A stretch of DNA of 64,000 nucleotides from an uncultured Granulicatella sp. (GCF_938030755.1 NZ_CALHIF010000040.1:31926-95925); one strand, 5' to 3'. Numbered from the stretch's first letter, positions 47,805-56,842 are shown. Numbers and translations are program-made. The notes: generated by a model not told the origin, from the sequence alone.

Positions 47805-48162
47805 GTTTGTCACCTTCTAATAAATTCAATAAATGAAGATAAATAAACTCTAACTCATTCTCTGAATACACTTCTTCACCGATATATTTTGACAAGCGAC
47901 TCCAGACTTCTTTACATTCAGTGAAATTGAGGTGATTTTTAATTTCGTTTCGAATGATTTCTTCCATTTTGGCATCTAAAACTTCATTTTTTCTACGTCT
48001 CGATTCAGCCATTGCTAAATGAATAAGAAATACTTCAACCTTCGTTTCATCATTAATCTTCATTTCATTTTGAAAGAAATCACGAGCCTTCAATATATAT
48101 TTTTTTGTATCTTCATCTATAACATCTGCCACTACCAGAACATCCAATTTCTCTTCTAGCAT
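47794..48162 (-). CDS. yhfY: PRD-domain-like small protein (YhfY-like)
   Basis: 122 residues, helical and charged, resembling a single PTS regulation domain: ...FFQNEMKINDETKVEVFLIHLAMAESRRRK with a conserved-type His, then ENELEFIYLHLLNLLE. Such modules are phosphorylated by or respond to PTS proteins. It has no DNA-binding part, so it could modulate YhfZ, whose gene is directly upstream (13 bases). GGGGTGA ribosome site. Confidence 0.75.
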   Translation of the reverse strand: MLEEKLDVLVVADVIDEDTKKYILKARDFFQNEMKINDETKVEVFLIHLAMAESRRRKNEVLDAKMEEIIRNEIKNHLNFTECKEVWSRLSKYIGEEVYSENELEFIYLHLLNLLEGDKHVS

Positions 48163-48175
48163 GAACTCACCCCTT

Positions 48176-49099
48176 TTAATATTGAGGAATCATCTCATTA
48201 TTTTTAACTTTATTTTGAATCTCAATTATTTTATCTGCAACTACACTTTGATTAAAAAATGCTCTAAGCGAATCATCATCTTTATGAACTACAACAACTG
48301 CAGATGTCATATCATCAATCCACTGATTGTGTTTTAATTTCGAATAGCTTAAATCGGAATAATCTTTATCAATTAATTCATCTAAATTCCAAACACCAAC
48401 GTCTACAATTCCCTTTCTTAGCGCTGTGAGGATTTGAAACCCAGGCATTTCAACTAATTGAACATTTTTATCTTTTACTACTTCTTCTGTCAGTAGGTAT
48501 TGGTCGATTGAATTATAATCAATAGCTACTTTCTTGCTTTCAATGGTCTTATCTGTATTCTCGCTAGAGAAGACAACAACATGCTCGCTTAAATAACTAT
48601 TTTTACCGAAGTCTAGCGCTATTTCTAATGGTTCACGATTACGAATAGCTTGTTTGGCTGCAAATTTAGAAACAATTGCAAAACGATAAAACTTGCTCGT
48701 AACTGCTTTAATTCTTTCTTTAGAACCACGAATATAACCTAAGTTTAATGGAACATGATTATTGCGAAATTCTTCGTAAATTCCGGTTGCCAAACCTTCA
48801 TAGAGTTTAGAGTATGGCAAAGTCATCGTCCCAAGAACCGTTTCTGACAATGCATAAGATTGTAATATTTCATAATTAATTTCTGAAATAAACGAACCTT
48901 GGTGACCTTTGCTGATTAATTTAAAGGCTCCCTCGTTCTTTAAATAAGAAATCGCATTTTGAACTGTACCACGAGCTACTCCTAAATCTTCCTGGTATTC
49001 AGAAATACTCGGCACTTTATCTCCTACAGATTTCTTTAAAAAATCCGATGCGATAGCATTGATTACTTGACCTTTTTTCATTAAAAACTTTTCTGCCAT
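48176..49099 (-). CDS. yhfZ: GntR-like regulator with substrate-binding domain (YhfZ-like)
   Basis: 307 residues. A winged helix covers about 8-75 (VPSISEYQEDLGVARGTVQNAISYLKNEGAFKLISKG). It is followed by a periplasmic-binding-protein-like domain (about 90-300) that should sense a small molecule. It lies in the middle of the operon and is the obvious candidate for binding the paired sites in the operon leader (54196-54278). GAGG six bases upstream. Confidence 0.82.
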   Translation of the reverse strand: MAEKFLMKKGQVINAIASDFLKKSVGDKVPSISEYQEDLGVARGTVQNAISYLKNEGAFKLISKGHQGSFISEINYEILQSYALSETVLGTMTLPYSKLYEGLATGIYEEFRNNHVPLNLGYIRGSKERIKAVTSKFYRFAIVSKFAAKQAIRNREPLEIALDFGKNSYLSEHVVVFSSENTDKTIESKKVAIDYNSIDQYLLTEEVVKDKNVQLVEMPGFQILTALRKGIVDVGVWNLDELIDKDYSDLSYSKLKHNQWIDDMTSAVVVVHKDDDSLRAFFNQSVVADKIIEIQNKVKNNEMIPQY

Positions 49100-49113
49100 A
49101 CTCTTCCTCTTTT

Positions 49114-50211
49114 TTACTCTTTTACTTTTTCTATTGATTCTTTCAGTATTCTTAAAATGGTTTTAGTCCCAGAGCGATTCGGATTAATACGAATCAATCT
49201 TTTTTCTGCAGTCGGATCTGCATTTCTAAAAGTCCCCGAAACTCTATAAAATAGAGGACAAAACTCATATTGCGACTCTGCCCCTACAGGATAAGGCAAT
49301 GCGCCTAATTTTGTTGCTTCCTCAATAACTTCTTCAGCTATCGGTTCTTTTAATTCTACAATCAAAACTCTCGATTGAGCATTTACTATATTTGCTTCTT
49401 TAACAGCCTCAATAGCTCCTTTATTTAGTAACTCACAAACTTCTTCGCCGACTTTCGCGGAAATAGCTTGAGAAACTGGAACATATATCATTCCTTTCAA
49501 AACATCTAGAGCTTCATGACCTTGGACTTGTCCTCCACCAGAATAGTTTTCTTTTTTCAAGCTTTGTATCGATTCTGACTTGCCTACTATACATCCTATT
49601 CCTTCTGGTCCTAAAAGCTTAAAAGTTGAAAAGCAAGAAACATCAGCTCCATACTGTACCCCTATTTTATCTGTTTTAAAAACAGAATAGTTATCATCTG
49701 TTATCACAAACATATCAGGGCGCAACTCTTTAATTGTTTTAATTACCGTTTCAGCTTCATAAGAATCTGAAGGAAGCTGTCTTGTAATTTGAACTAGAGC
49801 CGATGTTATTTCTTTACTTTTTATAATATCTCTCAGAGCATTTAAATCGTTAAAGTCCACTTTTTCAAATGTAATACCTAACATTTCAAAACTCACATTT
49901 GTAGTAGGATAAATGGGCGCATCATGAATTAATATTTTCTTTTTACGGTTAACACCCACATGCAAAGCAAGTCTTATCGCATTTGTTCCTGAACCTCTAA
50001 CTAATAGCGCCTCATCTGCATCAAAAAAGTTTGCAATAACTTTTTCAACCTTCCCTGTATACACAGGTTGATTGAGACCTTTCACTACTCCTAAATCTCC
50101 CCTAGTTAAAATTTCATTTCCAGGAAAGACTTTAGTAATCTCATCTACTAACCTGAATTGCATTTCTTGCGCTTCTGCGAGTGTCAAACTTTTTAAAGGA
50201 TAACTTTTCAT
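49114..50211 (-). CDS. yhfS: PLP-dependent aminotransferase-like enzyme (YhfS-like)
   Basis: 365 residues, fold type I. The cofactor lysine is in STFKLLGPEGIGCIVG near 200, preceded by VITDDNYSVFK (Asp binding the ring nitrogen); LLVRGSGTNAIRLAL near 73 binds phosphate. Related to class V aminotransferases and cystathionine-lyase-like enzymes, substrate unknown. It overlaps php by ATGA, so translation is coupled. Confidence 0.85.
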   Translation of the reverse strand: MKSYPLKSLTLAEAQEMQFRLVDEITKVFPGNEILTRGDLGVVKGLNQPVYTGKVEKVIANFFDADEALLVRGSGTNAIRLALHVGVNRKKKILIHDAPIYPTTNVSFEMLGITFEKVDFNDLNALRDIIKSKEITSALVQITRQLPSDSYEAETVIKTIKELRPDMFVITDDNYSVFKTDKIGVQYGADVSCFSTFKLLGPEGIGCIVGKSESIQSLKKENYSGGGQVQGHEALDVLKGMIYVPVSQAISAKVGEEVCELLNKGAIEAVKEANIVNAQSRVLIVELKEPIAEEVIEEATKLGALPYPVGAESQYEFCPLFYRVSGTFRNADPTAEKRLIRINPNRSGTKTILRILKESIEKVKE

Positions 50212-51095
50212 TTTTTACTCCTTGCCAAAAATTGTTTAGGATTTTCCATTAACATTTTACGAATGAATTTGTCTGACACTCCACCTTCTCGTAACATTGG
50301 TACAAAACGATCTAACAGATAAGAATACCCTATTCCACCTTGATATTCTAGGTTTGACTTCCGCGTAATATCCATAGATAAGAACACCTTATCTTCATAC
50401 CCTCTTTTTTCGATTTCTCTTAACATTTCTACTCGCAATAAGTCTGGTTGGTAATTCTCTTTACCAACAGTATCAAACTCTACATAGACTCCCTCATCTA
50501 ACATTTTAAGAATATAATTTACATCTCCTGTTAAATCAACATGGCCAATAATTACTCTATCTAAGGCTACATTCTCTTTTTTGAAGAAGGCAACTTGTTC
50601 GTGACCATATGTTCCAAGGGTTGTATGAGTGGTAATTGGAACTCCCAACTCTTTATGAACAATTGACGAAGCGAGAAAAACCTTTCTCTCTCTATCAGTC
50701 ATTGTATTTTTACTAGTCCCTATTTCGCCAATAATTTGAGCTTTTATATTGGTACCGTCAATCCCTTCCAGAATCTCTCTACGCATTAAATCAGCTAATT
50801 CTTCAACACTAGCATCTGTTACAAAATCTGGTAAAAATTTATCTTGATAAAAGCCTGTCGCTTGAATGATATTAATCTTACTAAGCTCAGCAACTTTTTG
50901 AACATATAAAGGATTTCTTCTCATATCAAGATTCGTAACATCTACGATGTTACGAACCCCTTTATCATATAATTTTTTAAATTCTTCTACTGTTTCATCA
51001 AAGCAATTTAAGTTAGTATCATCAATATTTTTTAATCTAGATAAATCAATGGTCGTATGCTCGTGCATATAAGTAATTCCATCTATGAACGTCAT
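50208..51095 (-). CDS. php: Phosphotriesterase homology protein
   Basis: 295 residues, amidohydrolase-fold metalloenzyme. Metal ligands: HEH in TYMHEHTTID, Glu in QIIGEIGTS near 125, His in THTTLGTYGHEQ and in IIGHVDLTGD, Asp in SMDITRKS near 245. Members hydrolyse lactones, esters or phosphoesters; the natural substrate of Php is not established. It is the YhfV equivalent between yhfT and yhfS. Confidence 0.9.
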   Translation of the reverse strand: MTFIDGITYMHEHTTIDLSRLKNIDDTNLNCFDETVEEFKKLYDKGVRNIVDVTNLDMRRNPLYVQKVAELSKINIIQATGFYQDKFLPDFVTDASVEELADLMRREILEGIDGTNIKAQIIGEIGTSKNTMTDRERKVFLASSIVHKELGVPITTHTTLGTYGHEQVAFFKKENVALDRVIIGHVDLTGDVNYILKMLDEGVYVEFDTVGKENYQPDLLRVEMLREIEKRGYEDKVFLSMDITRKSNLEYQGGIGYSYLLDRFVPMLREGGVSDKFIRKMLMENPKQFLARSKK

Positions 51096-51107
51096 ATCAA
51101 CAATCTC

Positions 51108-52412
51108 CTATCCAGCAACTGGTGTGAATAATCCAACCATGTAAAGAATATTAACAATAATTCCTAAACTGATTGCTGCAACTGGTCCAATAGCTAGTTC
51201 AACAATAGGGCTTTTAGCCTTTCTATTTAGAAGAAGCAATCCGATTACCCAGAAGTATCCAATCCCAGGTGCAATTTTTTCAGATGCAATAGCACCACCA
51301 ACTAATAAAGCTACTTCTAAGACTTTATTCATTGCTGTACGAATATGTTCACCCATTTCACGAATTCCAGGGAATTTGTCTAATCCTTTAGCCACTAATG
51401 CTAACAATTGAACTTCAACAAACATCAATGCCGCACCTGCAATAAATGCAACTAATGGGTTACCATTTAGTAACATCCCTACAACAAATACAAACGTCGC
51501 TCCTGCTGGGCTGTAAACCCCTGTTACAATTGCTGTTGAGAATACTAATGGAATAAATCCAATCCCTCTCGCAAATGCAGCTAAAGCAGCTTCACTAATT
51601 TTTCCTTCAGTCAATAATTTTAATGAAATTGGGTCTCCTGCAAGAATCATTAAACTAGTAGACGCTGATACAAGTCCCCCTGTGATTGATAACCAAATCC
51701 AATTTTTCTTAATTCTATTTACACGTTCTAAGAATACGCTCACTAAAGTCTCATTAGAATTACTTCCATCTCCTTTTACTTGCATTGCAAATACAATCAT
51801 GAAAATCATACCTACAAGTAAAGACATACCTTCTGCACTTAGTTTAATGGTAGTCGCTTCTAATTTAATCGTTCCAAACTGTTTTACTGCAAACAAAGCC
51901 AATAAAGTAGCTAATAGCGTGATTGCTGCTTTTTTAAATCCATGTTGACTTGCAATCGCAATTGCAGGGAAAATACTAAATCCTACGATAATAGGCGAGC
52001 CTACAGAAGATAGTGCAGGCATAAAGTTCACTGGTAACATATTGAACAAATCAACTACAGCTTGTAAACCTAACACAAGACCTACACCATAGAGTGCTCC
52101 GACTACACCTGATACTACCATTCCAATATTTCCTTCCGGAGCCCAAGAACCGATAATATCTGTCATTAATAAAATACTATGCACTAAAATAATGGAAGCT
52201 CCAATCGATACTGGAATACCAAATCCGATAACCAATCCAAAACTTAATGCAAAACTTGTTGCTGCTAATTCCTTTTTACCAATCTTTTTTTCTAAATATT
52301 CTGGAAGAATCGGTCTTAACCCATCATTAAAAACAGCAATCCCTTTATTCGCTAGAATTGAGCACAAAGCGCCTAGCAACGCAATAACTATTAATTCTAA
52401 AGTTTTATCCAT
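51108..52412 (-). CDS. yhfT: Membrane transporter YhfT-like
   Basis: 434 residues, about twelve helices, glycine-rich (GLVIGFGIPVSIGASIILVHSILL, GVVGALYGVGLVLGLQAVVDL, GVYSPAGATFVFVVGMLLNGNPLVAFIAGA). Presumed importer of the pathway substrate. Start at 52412, seven bases after GAGGG; 52415 would be four. It lies between yhfU and php. Confidence 0.85.
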   Translation of the reverse strand: MDKTLELIVIALLGALCSILANKGIAVFNDGLRPILPEYLEKKIGKKELAATSFALSFGLVIGFGIPVSIGASIILVHSILLMTDIIGSWAPEGNIGMVVSGVVGALYGVGLVLGLQAVVDLFNMLPVNFMPALSSVGSPIIVGFSIFPAIAIASQHGFKKAAITLLATLLALFAVKQFGTIKLEATTIKLSAEGMSLLVGMIFMIVFAMQVKGDGSNSNETLVSVFLERVNRIKKNWIWLSITGGLVSASTSLMILAGDPISLKLLTEGKISEAALAAFARGIGFIPLVFSTAIVTGVYSPAGATFVFVVGMLLNGNPLVAFIAGAALMFVEVQLLALVAKGLDKFPGIREMGEHIRTAMNKVLEVALLVGGAIASEKIAPGIGYFWVIGLLLLNRKAKSPIVELAIGPVAAISLGIIVNILYMVGLFTPVAG

Positions 52413-52432
52413 CATCTTTCCCTCTTTTTCTA

Positions 52433-52795
52433 TTAAATTTTATTTAGTTCTTCCATGATAATTGGAACGACATCATTTTTATGTTGTGCAGTGAATCCAA
52501 ATGCTTTCTTTCCACTTCGAACATTTTCCCTAATTTCTTCTTCTGGCATTATTTTTCCAGGCATCGAAACTGTCACACAATTATCTCTTCCTAAAAGAGC
52601 TAGAGCCATCGCCAAAGCTCCTCCACCGCCAGTGTTGCAAGCTCCAATATAATAATCAGCTGTACCAGATTTAATAGCCATCGCAGCATCCAAATCACTC
52701 TTCACTTCAACGCTATCTTCTGGTAAACCATACTGAAGCACTAAAGCTTTTACTTCCTCTTTATCAATTTGCCCACCAACTACAATTTTTTTCAT
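52433..52795 (-). CDS. yhfU: DUF2620-type protein (YhfU-like)
   Basis: 120 residues, cytoplasmic, with the glycine-rich YYIGACNTGGGGALAMALALLG near 52-73 and VTVSMPGKIMPEEEI. Small proteins of this type accompany the YhfT transporter and may be a soluble subunit or regulator of it; no activity is known. AGGAGG seven bases upstream. Confidence 0.83.
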   Translation of the reverse strand: MKKIVVGGQIDKEEVKALVLQYGLPEDSVEVKSDLDAAMAIKSGTADYYIGACNTGGGGALAMALALLGRDNCVTVSMPGKIMPEEEIRENVRSGKKAFGFTAQHKNDVVPIIMEELNKI

Positions 52796-52808
52796 CTAAC
52801 ATCCTCCT

Positions 52809-54176
52809 CTATTTTTCACTTAAAAATTCATTATGAACTGCATAATTGACTGCACTAGCAAAATCGTGAGTGTTACTATAATTTCCAGATTTTTGTTGCC
52901 CATTATTCATTTTATTGGTCAGAACAATTACTACTATCTTATTTTTTGGAGAAATTGTTACATAAGTGCCAGTAAATCCATTGTGTCCAATCGCATCTTC
53001 CGCCAAAGATTGCATCCACCCAGCATTCTTTAAATACCCATAAGATTGAATTGAACCTGATTTTGTTTTAAACACGTCTTGTAAGAATAGTTCCACGGTT
53101 TTTTCATCATATAGAACCGTATCTCCTCGTTTTCCTTTATCTACTAAAACTTGATATAAGGTTGATAAATCTGTAGCAGTTGAAAATAACCCTGCGTGAC
53201 CAGCGTATCCTTCATTTGCCATAAAAGCATTCCCATCATTCACTTCGCCTTGGAGCTCATAATTACGCCATCCATTGAATTTTTCGAATGCTTCTTTATC
53301 TGCTGTCATGTCGTATCCAAATTTAGGGAAGTTTACTTCATCGATCATCATTTTTTCAAAAGGATTTCCATATGAAGTTACCGCAATTTTTGATTTATCA
53401 ACACCATTTTTAGTTGGGTTAAACATCGTATTTTTCATTTCAAGCGGTTCATAAATCGTTTTAGCAACATATTTGTCAAATGCTTCTCCTGTAATTTTTT
53501 CTGCAATAAACGCTAAAGTCATATAACCTAAGTCACTGTACTTATACTCTCCAGGTTTAAATTCTAATTTTTGTTCTTCAATATATTTCAAAGTATCTTG
53601 TCGATTGTTCGAGTATAAATAAATTGCTTTCCATTGCGGCAGACCGGATGTATGACTGAGCAATTGACCAATCGTCACATCTTCTTTTCCATTTTTTCCA
53701 AATTCAGGTAAATACTTCGTTACCTTATCGTCTAACTTCACTTTCCCTTCATATACTAAATGCATAAAAACTTGAGTTGTCGCACTAATTTTCGTAACTG
53801 AGGCTAAATCAAACAGCGTTTCATTAGTAACTGCAGAGGGATTCTCAATCTTTTCAGCAGGATTCTTCGAAAAATCAAATGCTTGAATCGTTCCATAGCT
53901 CTTCTTAAAAACGATTTTCCCGTCTTTTAAAACCACAATTTGAGCTCCAGGAGTTGCTTTAGGGTTTGCCTCTGCTAATTGGCTTTTCACATAAGAAAAA
54001 GCAACTGCATCAATTGCTTTTTCAAGAGCTTTTGACGACTCATTGTTTTCTTTATTCTCAGCCACAACCGTTGTTTCTGAACTTTGAGGAACGACTTTAT
54101 TTGCACACCCTGCTAACCCGAAAACACTTAGAGCAGCAGTAACTAGTAACATTTTCTTCCTATTATTTTTCAACAT
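52809..54176 (-). CDS. Secreted lipoprotein serine hydrolase, class C beta-lactamase/PBP4B type
   Basis: 455 residues. Lipobox LAGC (Cys24), linker, then the penicillin-binding-like domain: SVTK near 130 (nucleophile Ser), YSD in KYSDLGYMTLA near 220, HNG in GHNGFTGTYVTISP in place of KTG. Such proteins act as D-amino-acid peptidases or esterases outside the cell. As first gene of the yhf-type operon it may release the substrate that YhfT imports. Start at 54176 from GGAGGAG; an upstream open stretch is leader. Confidence 0.85.
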   Translation of the reverse strand: MLKNNRKKMLLVTAALSVFGLAGCANKVVPQSSETTVVAENKENNESSKALEKAIDAVAFSYVKSQLAEANPKATPGAQIVVLKDGKIVFKKSYGTIQAFDFSKNPAEKIENPSAVTNETLFDLASVTKISATTQVFMHLVYEGKVKLDDKVTKYLPEFGKNGKEDVTIGQLLSHTSGLPQWKAIYLYSNNRQDTLKYIEEQKLEFKPGEYKYSDLGYMTLAFIAEKITGEAFDKYVAKTIYEPLEMKNTMFNPTKNGVDKSKIAVTSYGNPFEKMMIDEVNFPKFGYDMTADKEAFEKFNGWRNYELQGEVNDGNAFMANEGYAGHAGLFSTATDLSTLYQVLVDKGKRGDTVLYDEKTVELFLQDVFKTKSGSIQSYGYLKNAGWMQSLAEDAIGHNGFTGTYVTISPKNKIVVIVLTNKMNNGQQKSGNYSNTHDFASAVNYAVHNEFLSEK

Positions 54177-54195
54177 CTTAACTCCTCCGTTCAAT

Positions 54196-54211
54196 ATACA
54201 TTTTTTTGTAC
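54196..54211 (-). promoter_or_regulatory. Operator-like site 1 of the yhf-type operon
   Basis: ATACATTTTTTTGTAC (+ strand), an inverted TACA/TGTA with an A/T centre, 20 bases upstream of the first start codon. It differs from site 2 at one of 16 positions. Confidence 0.6.
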
Positions 54212-54262
54212 AACAGAAACTGCCTTCACTTAAACGAACATAAAATGCACCCCCGATATAAA

Positions 54263-54278
54263 ATACACTTTTTTGTAC
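54263..54278 (-). promoter_or_regulatory. Operator-like site 2 of the yhf-type operon
   Basis: ATACACTTTTTTGTAC, 67 bases from site 1 and just downstream of the predicted transcription start. Confidence 0.6.
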
Positions 54279-54293
54279 TATCACTATACGCCA

Positions 54294-54322
54294 AGTATAA
54301 TACTATACAACTAATTTGTAAA
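54294..54322 (-). promoter_or_regulatory. Promoter of the yhf-type operon
   Basis: - strand TTTACA, exactly 17 bases, TATACT. It gives a leader of about 110 bases. Confidence 0.85.
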
Positions 54323-54354
54323 CCCTTTCTTAAAATTTAATAAAGAAGGCTTTA

Positions 54355-54390
54355 AAAATCCCCCCTTCACTTTTTGTTAGCAAAAGGGGG
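54355..54390 (-). terminator. Terminator after the nucleoside hydrolase gene
   Basis: CCCCC...TTTTG/CAAAA...GGGGG stem, then ATTTTTAAA on the - strand. It separates this gene from the yhf-type operon. Confidence 0.8.
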
Positions 54391-54421
54391 TAGATAATAA
54401 AAATAGTAAGGTTTTATATTC

Positions 54422-55357
54422 TTATTTCGCTAAGTCAGTAATATAGTCAAAGAAGGCATCGCGGTCGACGTGGTAAACAAGGTCGACTGGGCGGCCATTT
54501 TCGGCTTTAACGGTACGGCCACGGCTTGCACCGGCAACAATTACGTCACTGTTTACCACAGAGCGTTTCACAAGGTCTTCTTTCCCGAATGAAGCGGTCG
54601 TTAACACGTCCCATAAGAAATAAGTAGAATTCGTTACGTAGTGAATGAGCGGCGGAACGATGGCATAACATTGACCTAAGAAGTCAACGCCTTCGATAGC
54701 ACGTTCTCTTGCCCAACGATCGCGGACATCAAGAGATAATGGCACCATGTTGGTACTTTCAAGCGCCACAAGTTCGATTTGGATGCCTGATTTCCAAACG
54801 CGTTTTGCCGCAAATGGGTCCCAGTAGACGTTCCACTCTGCAGTTCCGTCGTGTTCAGGGTCTTCCACATTCCCCATATCAAGGAAAGTGCCACCCATCC
54901 AGTAAAGTTTACCGATGTTTCCTTCAATTGTAGGGTCTTGGTCTAATGCACGTGCTAAGTCTGTTAATGGTCCTACGAAAACAAGGTCCACTTTCTCATC
55001 CGATTCTTTTAAGGCACGGATTAAATCTTCGTGCGCTTTTAATGGTGAGTCTTGCACCGTGATTGGTTTATGTTCGTTTAAGATTGGAAGTGCGTCCACT
55101 GTGAAGGCATGCATTCTCCATTCTTTCGGGAATGGGTTCACAGGGCGTGAGTCTGAAGAAGCAACTTTCAATTGTTTGTCTTTTTCAGATCCAAATTTAT
55201 GAATAATCTTCTTGCTGGCTTCCACTGCTGGTACTAAATAGCAGTCCGCTTCGATAACGCCGACCCCTACTAATTCCACGTCTTCCATTTTTAATAGTAA
55301 ATATAATGATACTAAATCATCAACGCCACCATCGTGGTTTAAATAAACTTTACGCAT
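54422..55357 (-). CDS. Inosine/uridine-preferring nucleoside hydrolase
   Basis: 311 residues. Cleaves ribonucleosides to base and ribose. The calcium motif reads NHDGGVDDL near 7-15 (the usual first Asp of DxDxxxDD is Asn, a change I believe is seen in some homologues). VGPLTDLARAL, GTAEWNVYWDP and a late LWDVLTTASF complete the site. Start supported by AAAGGAG. Monocistronic with a TATAAT-containing promoter at 55400-55405. Confidence 0.9.
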   Translation of the reverse strand: MRKVYLNHDGGVDDLVSLYLLLKMEDVELVGVGVIEADCYLVPAVEASKKIIHKFGSEKDKQLKVASSDSRPVNPFPKEWRMHAFTVDALPILNEHKPITVQDSPLKAHEDLIRALKESDEKVDLVFVGPLTDLARALDQDPTIEGNIGKLYWMGGTFLDMGNVEDPEHDGTAEWNVYWDPFAAKRVWKSGIQIELVALESTNMVPLSLDVRDRWARERAIEGVDFLGQCYAIVPPLIHYVTNSTYFLWDVLTTASFGKEDLVKRSVVNSDVIVAGASRGRTVKAENGRPVDLVYHVDRDAFFDYITDLAK

Positions 55358-55399
55358 TTATGAGTTACGCTCCTTTAAAATGGTTTTCTTGCACGCTTT

Positions 55400-55405
55400 A
55401 TTATA
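55400..55405 (-). promoter_or_regulatory. -10 element of the nucleoside hydrolase gene
   Basis: Perfect TATAAT on the - strand. The upstream AACGAACA and TTCGTTTT stretches form a loose inverted repeat (55410-55460) that could be an operator. Confidence 0.5.
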
Positions 55406-55473
55406 CCTAAAAACGAACAATAAAGAAACTATTTTATTTAACGTTTGTTTTCGTTTTCGAGTGCATTCGTTCT

Positions 55474-55490
55474 TAGTTTATGTTAAACTA
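55474..55490 (+). promoter_or_regulatory. Inverted-repeat operator upstream of brnQ
   Basis: TAGTTTA-TGT-TAAACTA, perfect 7-bp arms, containing a TAAACT -10-like hexamer, 36 bases before the brnQ start. Confidence 0.55.
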
Positions 55491-55525
55491 TTTTTAATTA
55501 TTTTTTAATGTTAGGATGTGGTTCA

Positions 55526-56842
55526 ATGAAAAAGAAATTCATAGATATTATCATTATCGGTTTTGCTCTGTTTGCCATCTTCTTTGGAGCTGGAAATTTA
55601 ATTTTTCCACCTTATCTAGGAGTGACTGCAGGAGAAAATTGGGGAACTGCTACTCTTGCATTTTTAATCAGTGATCCACTTCTATCCGTTGTTGCCGTAA
55701 TGGTCGTGGCCACTCTTGGCGGAAGTGCACTAGCAGTCGGACGACGGATTCACCCTGTTTTTGCAGGCGTCCTGAATGCTATCTGCGTTCTCTTAATCGG
55801 ACCCATTTTTGCCGTCCCACGTACTGGGGCATCAACGCATGAAATTTTCGTACAATCGTATTTTCCAAGCGCACCTCAATGGATTACTTCGCTCGTATTC
55901 TTTGGCATCGTCCTCTGGATTACGTACAAGGAAAACTCCGTCATGGATGCTATCGGAAAATATTTAACACCAATTCTCTTACTTATTCTCTTGTGTATCT
56001 TTGTGGCTGCCATCGTTCAACCCAATGCAAGTTTTGCGACAACAGATGGAAGTGGACTTTTCGCACAAGGATTTAAAGAAGGTTACCAAACCATGGACGT
56101 GCTTGGAGCTCCCCTCTTAGCTGGAGTCGTTATGAAAGATATCACGCGTCGTGGCTATTTAAATCGAAAAGAGCAATTCAGAATGATGTTCGGCGTCGGC
56201 ATCGTGGCCTTCGTCCTACTCGCTGTCGTATACTCAACCCTAGCTTACAGCGGGGCCAGCATGAGCACAGTTATTGACTCAACTGCGCAACGTTCTGTTA
56301 TTTTAACAACCATTGTTAAAACTTTACTCGGCTCATGGGGACAACTGGCAATGGGACTTGCTGTCTGCTTCGCCTGCCTCACAACTGCGATTGGACTGAC
56401 AACCACTTGTGGTCAATATTTCGAAGAAGTATCTAAAGGGAAACTCCCTTATAAGAAAACCATCCTTGTAACGGTTGCGGTGGAATTCATCATTTCACTT
56501 GTCGGCGTGGACTCACTGATTAACCTCGCCGTTCCAGTGTTAACGTTCATCTTCCCAATCGTGATTGCACTCATTCTCTTCTCGGCTTTCGACCAATACA
56601 TCCCATACGACTGGACATATCTTGGAGCTGTCGTTGGAGCTGGAATCGTGGGCCTCGTACAAGGAATCAACACTCTTTCACAATTATTAGGCGGAAACCT
56701 ACTAGGAGACGCAGCCACTTGGATTGGAACCCTCCCACTAGCCACATACGGCCTTGAGTGGATTGTCCCAACATTCATAGGCGCAATCCTCTTCACGATC
56801 GCATCCGCCATTTTGAAACCAAAACAACTTGAATTTGAATAG
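55526..56842 (+). CDS. brnQ: Branched-chain amino acid transporter BrnQ
   Basis: 438 residues, about twelve helices, sodium-coupled import of leucine, isoleucine and valine. Family start MKKKFIDIIIIGFALFAIFFGAGNLIFPP, then VPRTGASTHEI near 100, and GLTTTCGQYFEE near 290. Start at 55526 with AGGATGTGG upstream; a TTG/ATG 18 bases earlier has no site. Followed by a strong terminator. Confidence 0.95.
   Translation: MKKKFIDIIIIGFALFAIFFGAGNLIFPPYLGVTAGENWGTATLAFLISDPLLSVVAVMVVATLGGSALAVGRRIHPVFAGVLNAICVLLIGPIFAVPRTGASTHEIFVQSYFPSAPQWITSLVFFGIVLWITYKENSVMDAIGKYLTPILLLILLCIFVAAIVQPNASFATTDGSGLFAQGFKEGYQTMDVLGAPLLAGVVMKDITRRGYLNRKEQFRMMFGVGIVAFVLLAVVYSTLAYSGASMSTVIDSTAQRSVILTTIVKTLLGSWGQLAMGLAVCFACLTTAIGLTTTCGQYFEEVSKGKLPYKKTILVTVAVEFIISLVGVDSLINLAVPVLTFIFPIVIALILFSAFDQYIPYDWTYLGAVVGAGIVGLVQGINTLSQLLGGNLLGDAATWIGTLPLATYGLEWIVPTFIGAILFTIASAILKPKQLEFE

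Noticed and set aside
54422..55357. Nucleoside hydrolase as part of the yhf-type operon
   Set aside because: A strong terminator and the yhf promoter lie between them.
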